Source: Paenibacillus catalpae (lineage in GTDB: Bacteria; Bacillota; Bacilli; Paenibacillales; Paenibacillaceae). From it: 64,000 nt of DNA. Positions within the stretch are counted from its first letter, which is position 1. The number at the start of each line of letters is the position of its first letter. Both the position numbers and the translations under genes were made by a program. The notes beneath the pieces were generated by a model. It did not search any database and was not told the origin of the DNA. It saw nothing but the letters and a program-made list of their open reading frames with translations. Positions 53,107 to 61,802 of this stretch are shown here, piece after piece. The stretch is taken from contig NZ_FOMT01000002.1 of NCBI RefSeq assembly GCF_900112695.1, positions 874,479 to 938,478 on the forward strand, written 5' to 3'.

Positions 53107-53358
53107 ATGAAACCAGCAGGTGTGGTTAGAAAGGTGGATCAACTCGGACGAATTGTCCTTCCTAAATCACTTCGTAAACGGTATCAGATGAATGAGGGGG
53201 ATCCTGTTGAGATTTTAGTGCAAGGCGACCATATTATTTTGGAGCGCTACCGTCCAAGATGCGTGTTCTGCGGATCAATGGAAGATGTGAAGGAATTCAA
53301 GGAACGCTATCTATGCGAACAATGCATGAGCGAGATGGGACAGCTTCAAATCCGTTAA
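53107..53358 (+). CDS. AbrB-like regulator with a C-terminal zinc-ribbon-like motif
   Basis: An 83-residue protein. The N-terminal half is a SpoVT/AbrB swapped-hairpin DNA-binding domain (VRKVDQLGRIVLPKSLRKRY, GDPVEILVQGDHIILERY). The second half differs from Bacillus AbrB: it holds two Cys pairs (Cys52/55 in CVFC and Cys70/73 in CEQC) spaced like a zinc ribbon. ATG at 53107 follows GAAGGTG. It could be a transition-state regulator whose oligomer is set by zinc, but that is inference. It shares a terminator with a tiny convergent membrane-protein gene. Confidence 0.88.
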   Translation: MKPAGVVRKVDQLGRIVLPKSLRKRYQMNEGDPVEILVQGDHIILERYRPRCVFCGSMEDVKEFKERYLCEQCMSEMGQLQIR

Positions 53359-53402
53359 TTGGACATATCCTAACAGCACTAATAAACATATCAGGTCATA
53401 AT

Positions 53403-53457
53403 AAAAAATGAAGCTTCTCCTAAGCGTCAACGCTTACAGGAGAAGCTTCATTTTTTG
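53403..53457. terminator. Bidirectional terminator after the AbrB-like gene
   Basis: A 17-bp outer stem containing TGAAGCTTCTCCT and an inner AGCG/CGCT; A-run left, T-run right. Confidence 0.92.
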
Positions 53458-53461
53458 TTTC

Positions 53462-53560
53462 TTAAAGGCCTTTGGTCTTGTCGTCGTTATACGAAGACGT
53501 CAAGATGGCAGTCAAGAACAAAATAAAGACTGTCATAACAATAACGAAAGTAATAGACAT
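53462..53560 (-). CDS. 32-residue single-helix membrane protein
   Basis: ATG follows a GGAGG site by ten bases. Residues 1-23 form one hydrophobic helix (MSITFVIVMTVFILFLTAIL), followed by a short charged tail TSSYNDDKTKGL. The stop is followed by the shared terminator. No family was recognised. Good ribosome site, clean hydrophobic pattern and terminator favour a real gene. It may act as a small membrane regulator or toxin-like peptide; there is no antisense RNA evidence. Confidence 0.6.
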   Translation of the reverse strand: MSITFVIVMTVFILFLTAILTSSYNDDKTKGL

Positions 53561-53732
53561 TAAGTGACACCTCCGATATGCTAGCTTCATTATAACCAAG
53601 GTTTAGGAAAAAGAAAACGTGAAAAGTTGTGAACAGATTGTTAAAACCTTGTTATATTGCATGGACTCTTTTTATTATGCGACAATAATGGCAGGAAGAA
53701 TCATTGCAGTTATTGTGGGAGGAGACGGAAAA

Positions 53733-54929
53733 ATGGAATTTCGGTTTGCATCAAGAATGACGCAGGTTAAATCTTCGGTCGTGCGGGATATTCTGAAGCT
53801 GACGCAAGGCTCCGATATCGTATCTTTTGCAGGTGGACTGCCGGCGGAAGAGTTGTTCCCTGTTCAGGCTGTCAGGGAGGCGGCTGACCGCGCAATCTCG
53901 GCGGGCACAAGCGCGCTGCAATATGGACTTACGGAAGGCTACCTGCCGCTTCGCGAACAGCTTTGTGTTCGTATGGCCCAGAAGGGGATGAATGTGAAGC
54001 CGGAGGAAATGATCATTACAACCGGCTCCCAGCAGGCGATCAGTCTGCTCGTACAAGTGTTGACCGAGCCAGGAGATACGGTGCTTGTTGAACGTCCGAC
54101 GTATTTGGCCTGTCTTCAGGTATTTGAGCTGCATGGTCTGAAGGTTATAGCAGCGGAAAGTGATGAGCATGGGATGATTCCGGAGGATGTGGAACGTCTG
54201 GTTCGCCTGCATAAGCCGAAGTTTATGTACGCTGTACCAACCTTTGGCAATCCTACGGGCAATGTATGGAGCCTGGAGAGAAGGCAGCAGCTGCTGCAAA
54301 TTTGCGTTAATCATCAAGTCCCTATTATTGAAGATGATCCTTACGGCGAATTGAAATATGACGAGAAGGCGGCTTACCCTACTCTGTTTGCTCTTGATCA
54401 GCAGCTTGGAAGCGGCGTTGTCATTTATACGAGCACGTTCTCGAAGACGGTCGCTCCCGCGCTCCGCACAGGTTGGGCGATTGGTGATGCGCGTGTGATC
54501 AAGATGCTTGCCGTGGCGAAGCAGGCGGCAGATCTGCAGTCCAGTACGATGGATCAGCAAATATTAAGCCAGCTGCTGGCGCATTTCCCGCTTGATGATC
54601 ATATCCGGGTTATTTCGGAATCCTATGGAGACCGGATGCGCGAGATGCAGAATCTGATCAGGGCGCAAAAGATTGAAGGCCTCCATTGGATCGAGCCAAA
54701 AGGCGGCATGTTCCTGTGGGTCGAGCTTCCGGAAGGTCTGGATGCGGAAGCGCTGCTGCGGGTTGCCGTATCGAAGGGTGTTGCCTTTGTACCGGGCAGT
54801 GCCTTCTATGCTTACGATCCAAAGCGGAACACTGCCCGGCTTAACTTTACACATAATAAAGGTGCCAGAACGGTGCTGGGCGTCGAGCGCTTGGCAGAGG
54901 CGATCCGCGAGTTTACAGCGCGGAGTTAA
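53733..54929 (+). CDS. PLP-dependent aminotransferase (class I, MocR/LysN-like without HTH)
   Basis: A 398-residue fold-type I aminotransferase. Segments are SFAGGLPAEELFP, ALQYGLTEGYLPLREQL, TTGSQQAISLL, PTFGNPTGNVW and the PLP lysine in YTSTFSKTVAPALRTGW (Lys238). The closest groups act on 2-aminoadipate, aromatic or branched-chain amino acids; the exact substrate is not fixed. ATG at 53733 follows GGGAGGAG; the region upstream has no better start. Its last 17 bases overlap the convergent DUF2161 gene. Confidence 0.9.
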   Translation: MEFRFASRMTQVKSSVVRDILKLTQGSDIVSFAGGLPAEELFPVQAVREAADRAISAGTSALQYGLTEGYLPLREQLCVRMAQKGMNVKPEEMIITTGSQQAISLLVQVLTEPGDTVLVERPTYLACLQVFELHGLKVIAAESDEHGMIPEDVERLVRLHKPKFMYAVPTFGNPTGNVWSLERRQQLLQICVNHQVPIIEDDPYGELKYDEKAAYPTLFALDQQLGSGVVIYTSTFSKTVAPALRTGWAIGDARVIKMLAVAKQAADLQSSTMDQQILSQLLAHFPLDDHIRVISESYGDRMREMQNLIRAQKIEGLHWIEPKGGMFLWVELPEGLDAEALLRVAVSKGVAFVPGSAFYAYDPKRNTARLNFTHNKGARTVLGVERLAEAIREFTARS

Positions 54930-55749
54930 GACTTGTAGCTTTTTTGCCCGTTGAACGTCTGGATGTTTTAGGTTTTGAGGTCGCTTTGGGAGCCTTGGAT
55001 GCTTTTGCCTCTTTAGGAACAGGAGCCGGCGGGAGGACAAAGCTCTCCTTCCATTCGGCGATGACTTCCGCATATTCGGCCAAGGCTAAGGCTCCGGCTG
55101 CCGTCAATTGATATTGGCCGCGTCCGACCTTCTCGAACCAGCCATAGTAATTGCTGCGGAGCATGGATGCGGTTTGCGGATTGCCGGTCAGCGCTACCAG
55201 CTGGCTTGGGGACAGTATCCCGGCCTGTTGCAGGGCATAGGCGCCTCGGAGCGCCTTTTCCCGGTAGGCGGTGACTAGCTTGCGGCCGGTGCTGCCGCCT
55301 ACATTGTAATCGCCGCTGCGCTCGCGGAACTCCCTTAAGAGGCGTGCCTGACGGGTTCTTCGGATGCCGCGCTTTGGCATCTCGCCTGGCTCGCACAGCA
55401 TCTCGATAAGCGGTGCTTTTGTCTTGAAGAAGGTAACGGTCATTAGGCCGAGACCAAGCATCCGGCACAGCTCTGTAATATCGCTGAAGCGCTGATTGTG
55501 GGCGCCGCTTTTTTTTCGGTTACGCTCAATAGCGAGCACAACATGGTCATTTATGCGTAAACGTTCAATCCCTTGCAGAAGCAAAGCGAGATTGAACGTT
55601 TTTTTCATTTCGACAACAACGGCTTCACTGCCATCTTGTTTCATCGCGACGAGATCGCAGTGAAGAACCTCGCTTTTTACTGTAAAGCCAAGGTTTTCGT
55701 AATAGGTTTTGATGGGGCTATACAGCTCCTCTTCCTTGTTAACCGCCAT
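54913..55749 (-). CDS. DUF2161 family PD-(D/E)XK nuclease-like protein
   Basis: A 278-residue protein. The N-terminal 60 residues carry a PD-(D/E)XK-type core: Asp32 in HCDLVAM and Glu47-x-Lys49 in VVVEMKK, matching the DUF2161 family of predicted phosphodiesterases. The middle part is basic (RRTRQARLLREFRERSGDYN), then a helical winged-like region (SQLVALTGNPQTASMLRSNYYGWFEKVGRGQYQLT) and a Lys/Ser/Pro-rich disordered tail of about 45 residues. GGGG lies before the ATG. It ends inside the 3' end of the aminotransferase gene. Cellular role unknown. Confidence 0.82.
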   Translation of the reverse strand: MAVNKEEELYSPIKTYYENLGFTVKSEVLHCDLVAMKQDGSEAVVVEMKKTFNLALLLQGIERLRINDHVVLAIERNRKKSGAHNQRFSDITELCRMLGLGLMTVTFFKTKAPLIEMLCEPGEMPKRGIRRTRQARLLREFRERSGDYNVGGSTGRKLVTAYREKALRGAYALQQAGILSPSQLVALTGNPQTASMLRSNYYGWFEKVGRGQYQLTAAGALALAEYAEVIAEWKESFVLPPAPVPKEAKASKAPKATSKPKTSRRSTGKKATSLNSAL

Positions 55750-55969
55750 GTTAATTCCCCTCTTTCTCCCATCATTATAACAAAGGTTTGTTCATGCTTG
55801 TCGCTATTTGCCGGATTGCCGACTAAAATAGTGGTCAATTTCCTACATAACTAAGCATAGGAATGTAATACACTTCAAAAAAAGTTGGTCCACTCGATCA
55901 ATGATGTAGAGATAATCCCGGGCGGAATGAAAACTAGCGGATTGCGGAAGCGATGGGAGGAGGCACGGC

Positions 55970-57865
55970 ATGGACATTTTCAAGCGAATATCGGAGTATC
56001 AGACAGAGAGTGAGAAGCTTGGGTGGACGGGATCTTTCAGAGAATATATCGAATTACTCAGGGAGGACCCGACCCCGGCCATGACTGCGCACGCGCGCGT
56101 CTATGAGATGATTGAATCCTTTGGGGTAGAGGACAATAATGGGAGGAAGCGCTACAAGTTCTTCGAACAGGAAATATTTGGTCTCGACCGCGCCGTGGAG
56201 AAGCTGGTGGAGGAATACTTCCACTCGGCAGCAAGAAGGCTGGATGTCCGTAAACGGATCCTGCTCCTCATGGGACCGGTCAGCGGTGGTAAATCAACCA
56301 TTGTGACGATGCTCAAGAAAGGTCTGGAGCGATTCTCCAGAACGGAGCAAGGTGCCGTATACGCCATTAAAGGCTGCCCGATGCATGAAGAGCCGCTTCA
56401 TTTGATCCCGCATGAACTTCGTCCTGAGATCGAGAAGGAGCTGGGCGTGCGCATTGAAGGCAATCTGTGCCCATCCTGCCAGATGAGGCTTCGGGTGGAA
56501 TATGACGGGGATATCGAAAATGTCATCGTAGAGCGTGTGCTTGTGTCTGAGGAAAACCGGGTGGGGATTGGTACATTCAGCCCTTCCGATCCGAAGTCGC
56601 AGGATATTGCCGACTTGACCGGCAGCATCGACTTCTCGACGATTACAGAGTTTGGCTCGGAATCTGATCCGCGTGCCTATCGGTTCGACGGTGAGCTGAA
56701 TAAAGCGAACCGGGGCCTGATGGAATTCCAGGAGATGCTCAAATGCGACGAGAAGTTCCTGTGGAACCTGCTCTCGCTGACGCAGGAGGGGAATTTCAAG
56801 GCGGGAAGGTTCGCGTTAATCTCGGCGGATGAGCTCATTATCGCCCATACGAATGAATCCGAGTACAAGTCGTTTATCAGTAATAAGAAAAACGAGGCGT
56901 TGCAATCCAGGATGATTGTTATGCCGATTCCATACAACCTCAAAGTGTCTGAGGAAGAGAAAATTTATACAAAGCTGATCGGCCAGAGCGATATGAAGCA
57001 CATTCATATTTCGCCGCATTCCTTGAAATCGGCAGCAATCTTCTCCATACTTACCCGTCTGAAGGAAACGAAGAAGCAAGGCATGGATCTTGTGAAGAAG
57101 ATGCGCATGTACGATGGTGAAGAGATCGAAGGCTTCAAGGAAGCGGATCTGAAAGAAATGCAGAACGAATATATCGAAGAGGGCATGTCCGGTATTGACC
57201 CTCGTTATGTCATTAACCGGATTTCAAGTGCGCTCATCAAACAGGATATGCAGTGTATCAATGCATTGGATGTGCTGCGAGCGCTGAAGGACGGCCTCGA
57301 CCAGCATCCTTCCATTACGAAGGAGGAGCGGGAGAGGTACCTGAACTTCATCTCGGTGGCGCGCAAGGAGTATGACGGTCTGGCGAAGAAAGAGATTCAA
57401 AAAGCATTTGTTTATTCCTTTGAGGAGTCCGCCCGGACTTTATTCGAGAACTATCTCGACAACATTGAATCGTATTGCAACTGGGCCAAAATTAAAGATC
57501 CGCTGACCGGCGAAGAGATGGATCCGGATGAGCGCCTGATGCGGTCGATTGAGGAGCAGATCGGTGTATCCGAGAATGCGAAGAAAGCCTTCCGCGAAGA
57601 AATTCTGATCCGGATCTCTTCGTATTCGAGGAAAGGGAAGAAGTTCGATTTCACAAGTCACGAAAGGCTGCGCGAGGCGGTAGAGAAGAAGCTGTTCGCC
57701 GACCTGAAGGATATTGTGAAAATAACGACTTCAACCAAAACACCGGATGAAAGCCAACTGAAGCGTATTAATGAAGTGACCAAACGGTTGATTGACGAAC
57801 ACGGCTATTGCCCGGTATGTGCCAACGAGCTGCTTAGATATGTCGGAAGCCTTTTGAATCGTTAA
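55970..57865 (+). CDS. prkA: PrkA family serine protein kinase
   Basis: A 631-residue protein with an AAA+ ATPase core (Walker A GPVSGGKST at residues 102-110; zinc-like CPSCQ near 170; Walker B-like EFQEMLKCDEKF) and a C-terminal PrkA kinase-like region. Homologues act in spore formation and stationary phase. GGAGGAGG lies before the ATG. In most genomes prkA is followed by yhbH and spoVR; here it is followed by a terminator and a globin sensor gene, so the usual partners are not adjacent. Confidence 0.95.
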   Translation: MDIFKRISEYQTESEKLGWTGSFREYIELLREDPTPAMTAHARVYEMIESFGVEDNNGRKRYKFFEQEIFGLDRAVEKLVEEYFHSAARRLDVRKRILLLMGPVSGGKSTIVTMLKKGLERFSRTEQGAVYAIKGCPMHEEPLHLIPHELRPEIEKELGVRIEGNLCPSCQMRLRVEYDGDIENVIVERVLVSEENRVGIGTFSPSDPKSQDIADLTGSIDFSTITEFGSESDPRAYRFDGELNKANRGLMEFQEMLKCDEKFLWNLLSLTQEGNFKAGRFALISADELIIAHTNESEYKSFISNKKNEALQSRMIVMPIPYNLKVSEEEKIYTKLIGQSDMKHIHISPHSLKSAAIFSILTRLKETKKQGMDLVKKMRMYDGEEIEGFKEADLKEMQNEYIEEGMSGIDPRYVINRISSALIKQDMQCINALDVLRALKDGLDQHPSITKEERERYLNFISVARKEYDGLAKKEIQKAFVYSFEESARTLFENYLDNIESYCNWAKIKDPLTGEEMDPDERLMRSIEEQIGVSENAKKAFREEILIRISSYSRKGKKFDFTSHERLREAVEKKLFADLKDIVKITTSTKTPDESQLKRINEVTKRLIDEHGYCPVCANELLRYVGSLLNR

Positions 57866-57893
57866 TAATTGTAACAGTCAAGTGGAAATTATG

Positions 57894-57936
57894 AAAAGCG
57901 GCTGTGCGGGTGTAAACCTGCACGGCCGCTTTTGTT
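57894..57936 (+). terminator. Terminator of prkA
   Basis: AAAAGCGGC-TGTGCGGGT pairs with ACCTGCACG-GCCGCTTTT (one bulged or mismatched position), followed by a T-run. Confidence 0.9.
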
Positions 57937-58067
57937 TTTTGCTCTTAAGGCATTTGCTCTTGTCATGAAGAATACAAGTTTCCGTTCAGGCGGATTCCAT
58001 ATTTTCCGATATAATCTATATAAGATAAAAGTTAAGCTTTGAATCTTTTTAGGGGGAGATAAAATCA

Positions 58068-59069
58068 ATGATTCAAGTCACAGAAGAACGCCGCAGGCAG
58101 CTGGAGTATACTCGTATAACGGAAGAGGATTTGAAGCGGCTCTTGGATTGCAAGCCGATATTCGAGCAGGTAGTAGAAGAGGTCGTTGACCGCTTCTATG
58201 ACAGTATCGGGCAGCAGGCGCATCTCATGAACATTATATCGAGCGTAAGCAATATTGAACGTCTGAAGCAGACACAACGCGGCTATTGGTTGTCCCTTGC
58301 CTCCGGTGTAATCGACCAGGCGTACATAGAGAACCGGATTACGGTAGGGCTTGTCCATTCCAGAATCGGGCTTACGACTGACTGGTATTTGGGAACTTAT
58401 ATGACATATCTCGACATAGCCGCCGTCGTACTGAAACGTACGGTTCCGGACAATTGGACCTCCATTGTACACTCGTTGTCGAAGATGTTTAATCTGGATT
58501 CGCAGTTGGTTCTTGAAGCTTATAACCGTGCCGAGCAGGCTCTGATTCAGGATTTGGCGGATCAAAAATCGGTTATGTTGACGACTATTACGGAATCCGT
58601 ACAACAGCTGGCCAGCCTTATGACTGAATTGGATCAGGGAGCCCAGTCAATTGCCGAAGCGGCCGTAACCACTTCCCAGTCGCAGGACCGCTCGCATGAG
58701 CTGCTTGGCGATCTGCAGGATGAGCTTGCCGGTATTACGGAGATGGGACTGTTAATTCGCGGGATCTCAGACCAGACGCACCTTCTGGGCCTTAATGCGG
58801 CGATTGAAGCAGCACGCGCGGGCGAGATGGGTCGGGGCTTTGAGGTTGTTGCCAACGAGGTTCGAAAGCTTGCCGCATCCTCTCGTACGGCACTGGAGAC
58901 GATTCAAACGAATCTGGATGAGATTCATAAGAAGATCAATCTGGTTCGCGCGGAATCGGAGAAAACATCGGTCGAAGCCCGTAATCAGGCTGCGAGATCC
59001 CAGGAGCTTGCCGTATTTGTTCAAACGGTGGATTCCGTAACAAAAGATTTGCGGCAATTGAATACATAA
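58068..59069 (+). CDS. Globin-coupled chemotaxis/oxygen sensor (HemAT-like)
   Basis: A 333-residue soluble sensor. Residues 1-165 are a globin domain of the HemAT type with the likely proximal His97 ([11 protein letters not shown]) and Trp/Tyr-rich pocket ([15 protein letters not shown]). Residues 170-333 form a short methyl-accepting coiled coil with the signalling tip [21 protein letters not shown]. HemAT of Bacillus is about 100 residues longer, so this copy lacks part of the signalling rod. GGGGGAG precedes the ATG. It should bind O2 or another gas through haem and signal to CheA; direct evidence is absent. Confidence 0.92.
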   Translation: MIQVTEERRRQLEYTRITEEDLKRLLDCKPIFEQVVEEVVDRFYDSIGQQAHLMNIISSVSNIERLKQTQRGYWLSLASGVIDQAYIENRITVGLVHSRIGLTTDWYLGTYMTYLDIAAVVLKRTVPDNWTSIVHSLSKMFNLDSQLVLEAYNRAEQALIQDLADQKSVMLTTITESVQQLASLMTELDQGAQSIAEAAVTTSQSQDRSHELLGDLQDELAGITEMGLLIRGISDQTHLLGLNAAIEAARAGEMGRGFEVVANEVRKLAASSRTALETIQTNLDEIHKKINLVRAESEKTSVEARNQAARSQELAVFVQTVDSVTKDLRQLNT

Positions 59070-59091
59070 CAAGAGAATAGGCATATGATAT

Positions 59092-59130
59092 AAAGCAGGG
59101 TTTCTTCGCCAGCGCAGAAGCCCTGCTTTC
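59092..59130 (+). terminator. Terminator of the globin sensor gene
   Basis: AAAGCAGGG-TTCT and AGAA-CCCTGCTTT pair around a 10-base loop; the T-run is short. Confidence 0.8.
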
Positions 59131-59142
59131 GTGCTATATAAG

Positions 59143-59171
59143 TTGACATGAAAATCCAGATCTTGTATGAT
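59143..59171 (+). promoter_or_regulatory. Promoter of the ATP-grasp/alpha-E/transglutaminase operon
   Basis: TTGACA and TATGAT with 17-bp spacing, about 144 bp before the first gene. The leader holds a direct repeat AATCTAACAAA at 59173 and 59225 in an AT-rich stretch. Confidence 0.85.
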
Positions 59172-59314
59172 GAATCTAACAAAAATTTACTTTTATTAAG
59201 CATATTAAATATTTTGTGTAAGGTAATCTAACAAATATGTAGCAAGCCAACTATGGTAGACATCATCGCAGGCATCAGGTAAGGTGCTGCACCATCATGG
59301 AGGAGGCGGTTGGC

Positions 59315-60775
59315 ATGTCGACGGCCAAACAGTCGCATTCGCATTATTACGATTCGCAATCATTTTACGATGAAATGTTCGATAAAGACTTTTCGGTTCG
59401 TCCCCACTATGACAATATCCATCGGTTGTTCACGAGAATGAAGCCGTCGGAATTGACGATGAGGCAGCATGCTCTCAATCAGCGCATGATGGAGGAAGGC
59501 ATCACCTTTACCCTGTACAGCCCAAACCAAAGCGAGCCTCTTGAAAGAACCATCCCTTTTGATTATATCCCTCGCGTTATCCCCAAACATGAATGGGAAG
59601 CAGTGGACCGCGGCGTTCGTCAGCGGACCAAGGCGCTGAATATGTTCATTCACGATATTTATCACGCCCAGCGTATTGTGACCGACGGTGTTATTCCGAG
59701 ACGAATGATTGTATCCAACGTATATTTCCGTCCAGAAATGATGGGGTTAGACGTTCCAGGAGGAGTTTATATTACGTCCTCCGGCATAGATTTAATTAGA
59801 GACGAGAAAGGCCGCTATTTTGTCCTCGAGGATAATCTCCGCTCGCCTTCCGGTTACTCGTATTTATTCAAGGGTCGTACAATCATGAGCGAGCTGTTTC
59901 ATGATCTATACTTGTCCTCATCCGTTCAGAGCATTGAGCGCAGCTTAAACTATTTCCTTAGTTCTTTGCGTACTCTTGCGCCAAGCGGCAAGAAGGATCC
60001 GTTAATTGCGCTTCTTACTCCGGGCTCATTCAACTCGGCTTATTATGAGCACACTTTCCTTGCCCAGCAGCTTGGCATTCATCTGGTAGAAGGCCGCGAT
60101 CTTGTCTATAAAGATCACAAAATTTATTTGCGCGATATGAGGGGACTTCGTCAGGTTGACGTCATTTACCGCCGGATTGACGATGATTTTCTTGATCCGC
60201 TTGCCTTCCAGCCGGACTCGCTGCTAGGCGTTCCGGGGCTGATGAATGCATACCGGGCAGGCAATATTGCGATTGCGAATGCGCCGGGTACCGGTGTTGC
60301 CGACGATAAGGCAGTGTATGCTTACGTTCCGGATATGATTCGTTATTATCTCGGGGAGGAGCCTATTCTGCATAACGTGCCGACCTATCTGTTAACCCGG
60401 AAGGAAGAGCTGGCTTACGTTCTTGACCATCTGGATCAACTTGTAGTGAAGGAAACTTCTCTCTCCGGCGGTTATGGGATGCTGATCGGTCCTGCAGCTT
60501 CGCCGAAAGAGATCAAGGAGTTTGCCGAGGAGATCAAAAAAGACCCGAGCCGTTATATTGCCCAGACCACGATGAAGCTGTCTCGCGCACCGGTAATGGT
60601 AGATGGCCGGATGGCTCCCCGCCATATTGATCTGAGGGCGTTTGCGCTTATGGGTGAGGATTCTACGCATGTTATTCCAGGCGGTCTTACTCGCGTTGCA
60701 CTGCGAGAAGGCTCGCTTGTTGTTAACTCTTCGCAAGGCGGAGGAGTTAAAGATACATGGGTGTTAAATCGTTAA
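59315..60775 (+). CDS. Circularly permuted ATP-grasp protein
   Basis: A 486-residue protein of the circularly permuted ATP-grasp type 2 family. Telltale parts are IPFDYIPRVIPKHEW, FHPDIYHAQRIV-type entry (FIHDIYHAQRI), YFVLEDNLRSPSGYSY, VVKETSLSGGYGML and the end NSSQGGGVKDTWVL. ATP-grasp enzymes join a carboxylate to an amine; this subfamily is predicted to form peptide-like bonds, but no product is known. The ATG at 59315 is preferred because GGAGG sits eleven bases upstream (another GGAGG ends at the first, weaker start). An alpha-E gene and a transglutaminase-like gene follow in the same operon. Confidence 0.9.
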   Translation: MSTAKQSHSHYYDSQSFYDEMFDKDFSVRPHYDNIHRLFTRMKPSELTMRQHALNQRMMEEGITFTLYSPNQSEPLERTIPFDYIPRVIPKHEWEAVDRGVRQRTKALNMFIHDIYHAQRIVTDGVIPRRMIVSNVYFRPEMMGLDVPGGVYITSSGIDLIRDEKGRYFVLEDNLRSPSGYSYLFKGRTIMSELFHDLYLSSSVQSIERSLNYFLSSLRTLAPSGKKDPLIALLTPGSFNSAYYEHTFLAQQLGIHLVEGRDLVYKDHKIYLRDMRGLRQVDVIYRRIDDDFLDPLAFQPDSLLGVPGLMNAYRAGNIAIANAPGTGVADDKAVYAYVPDMIRYYLGEEPILHNVPTYLLTRKEELAYVLDHLDQLVVKETSLSGGYGMLIGPAASPKEIKEFAEEIKKDPSRYIAQTTMKLSRAPVMVDGRMAPRHIDLRAFALMGEDSTHVIPGGLTRVALREGSLVVNSSQGGGVKDTWVLNR

Positions 60776-60806
60776 CAATTTTCGATCAAGAAACGGAGGT
60801 ATCGCT

Positions 60807-61802
60807 GTGCTTAACCGAAACGCTGAAGCGTTGTTTTGGATTGGCCGCTATATGGAACGGGCGGAGAACCATGCGAGATTAATTGATGTCCATTATCACC
60901 TGCAGGCAGAAGATGAATTAGGCGTTGAAGCTTGCGGTGAAGACGGCGACAAGAATGAGGTGCCATGCAAATGGACCCGGATTGTAGACGCGCTGGGCAG
61001 CAGGGGCTCTTATGAGCAGCAGTACGGCAGCTATACGGAGCAGGATGTTCTTCATTACATCACGCTTGACCGGGATAATGCCAATTCGCTCGTTTCTTGT
61101 GTCAGCCATGCGAGGGGGAACCTTCGCACGCTGCGCGAGAAAGTTCCAAGCGAGCTGTGGGACACCGTAAATTCCTTTTACTTATGGCTGCGTGAGAAAC
61201 AGCCGGAAGACTTGATGAAAGAATCTCCACATCTGTTCTATGGACGGATTAAGGAATGGGCTGCTTTGTTCCAAGGATTATGCCAATCGGTTATGCCGCG
61301 CGAGAATGAATGGCATTTCATCGAATGCGGACGATTCCTGGAGCGGGCGGAAAATACCCTTCGGATTATTAAAGCGGTTGGCAATGCCGCTGTCGGCGAT
61401 GGCTGGAACAATACAGGTGCCTATCCGTACTTGCAGGCTGTACTGAAATCGCTCAGCGGTCATCAGTCCTTCCGACGCTTTTACGCGGACGGCATGTCGG
61501 TCGAATCCATTGTGGAGTTCGTCATTCTGAACCAATCGTTCCCGCGTTCCGTTCATTTCTCCTTCCATGCACTTGATGAGCATATGAAGCAGATCGAGCT
61601 TACCGATAAGCAGCTCCGCACTGCCCATGACCGTGTTATCCGCCAAGTGGCGAAGGCGAAAGCGGACTTGGCTTGTCTGGAGCGTGATGATATGATTGTC
61701 GACCGTAACGGGTCCATCATTGGACATTTGCTGGAGTCGTGCCAGATGCTGGGGCATTCTTTTGCCAAAACCTTTTTTCGTATGGGGGAGGCAAGCGCAT
61801 GA
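60807..61802 (+). CDS. Alpha-E domain protein
   Basis: A 331-residue all-helical protein of the alpha-E family (formerly DUF403): LNRNAEALFWIGRYMERAENHARLIDVH at the start, ECGRFLERAENTLRIIKAVG in the middle repeat, and LNQSFPRSVHFSFHALDEHM. Family members always sit beside circularly permuted ATP-grasp genes. GTG start at 60807 is set by GGAGG eight bases upstream. Its stop overlaps the start of the next gene by four bases (ATGA), so translation is coupled. Confidence 0.92.
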   Translation: MLNRNAEALFWIGRYMERAENHARLIDVHYHLQAEDELGVEACGEDGDKNEVPCKWTRIVDALGSRGSYEQQYGSYTEQDVLHYITLDRDNANSLVSCVSHARGNLRTLREKVPSELWDTVNSFYLWLREKQPEDLMKESPHLFYGRIKEWAALFQGLCQSVMPRENEWHFIECGRFLERAENTLRIIKAVGNAAVGDGWNNTGAYPYLQAVLKSLSGHQSFRRFYADGMSVESIVEFVILNQSFPRSVHFSFHALDEHMKQIELTDKQLRTAHDRVIRQVAKAKADLACLERDDMIVDRNGSIIGHLLESCQMLGHSFAKTFFRMGEASA

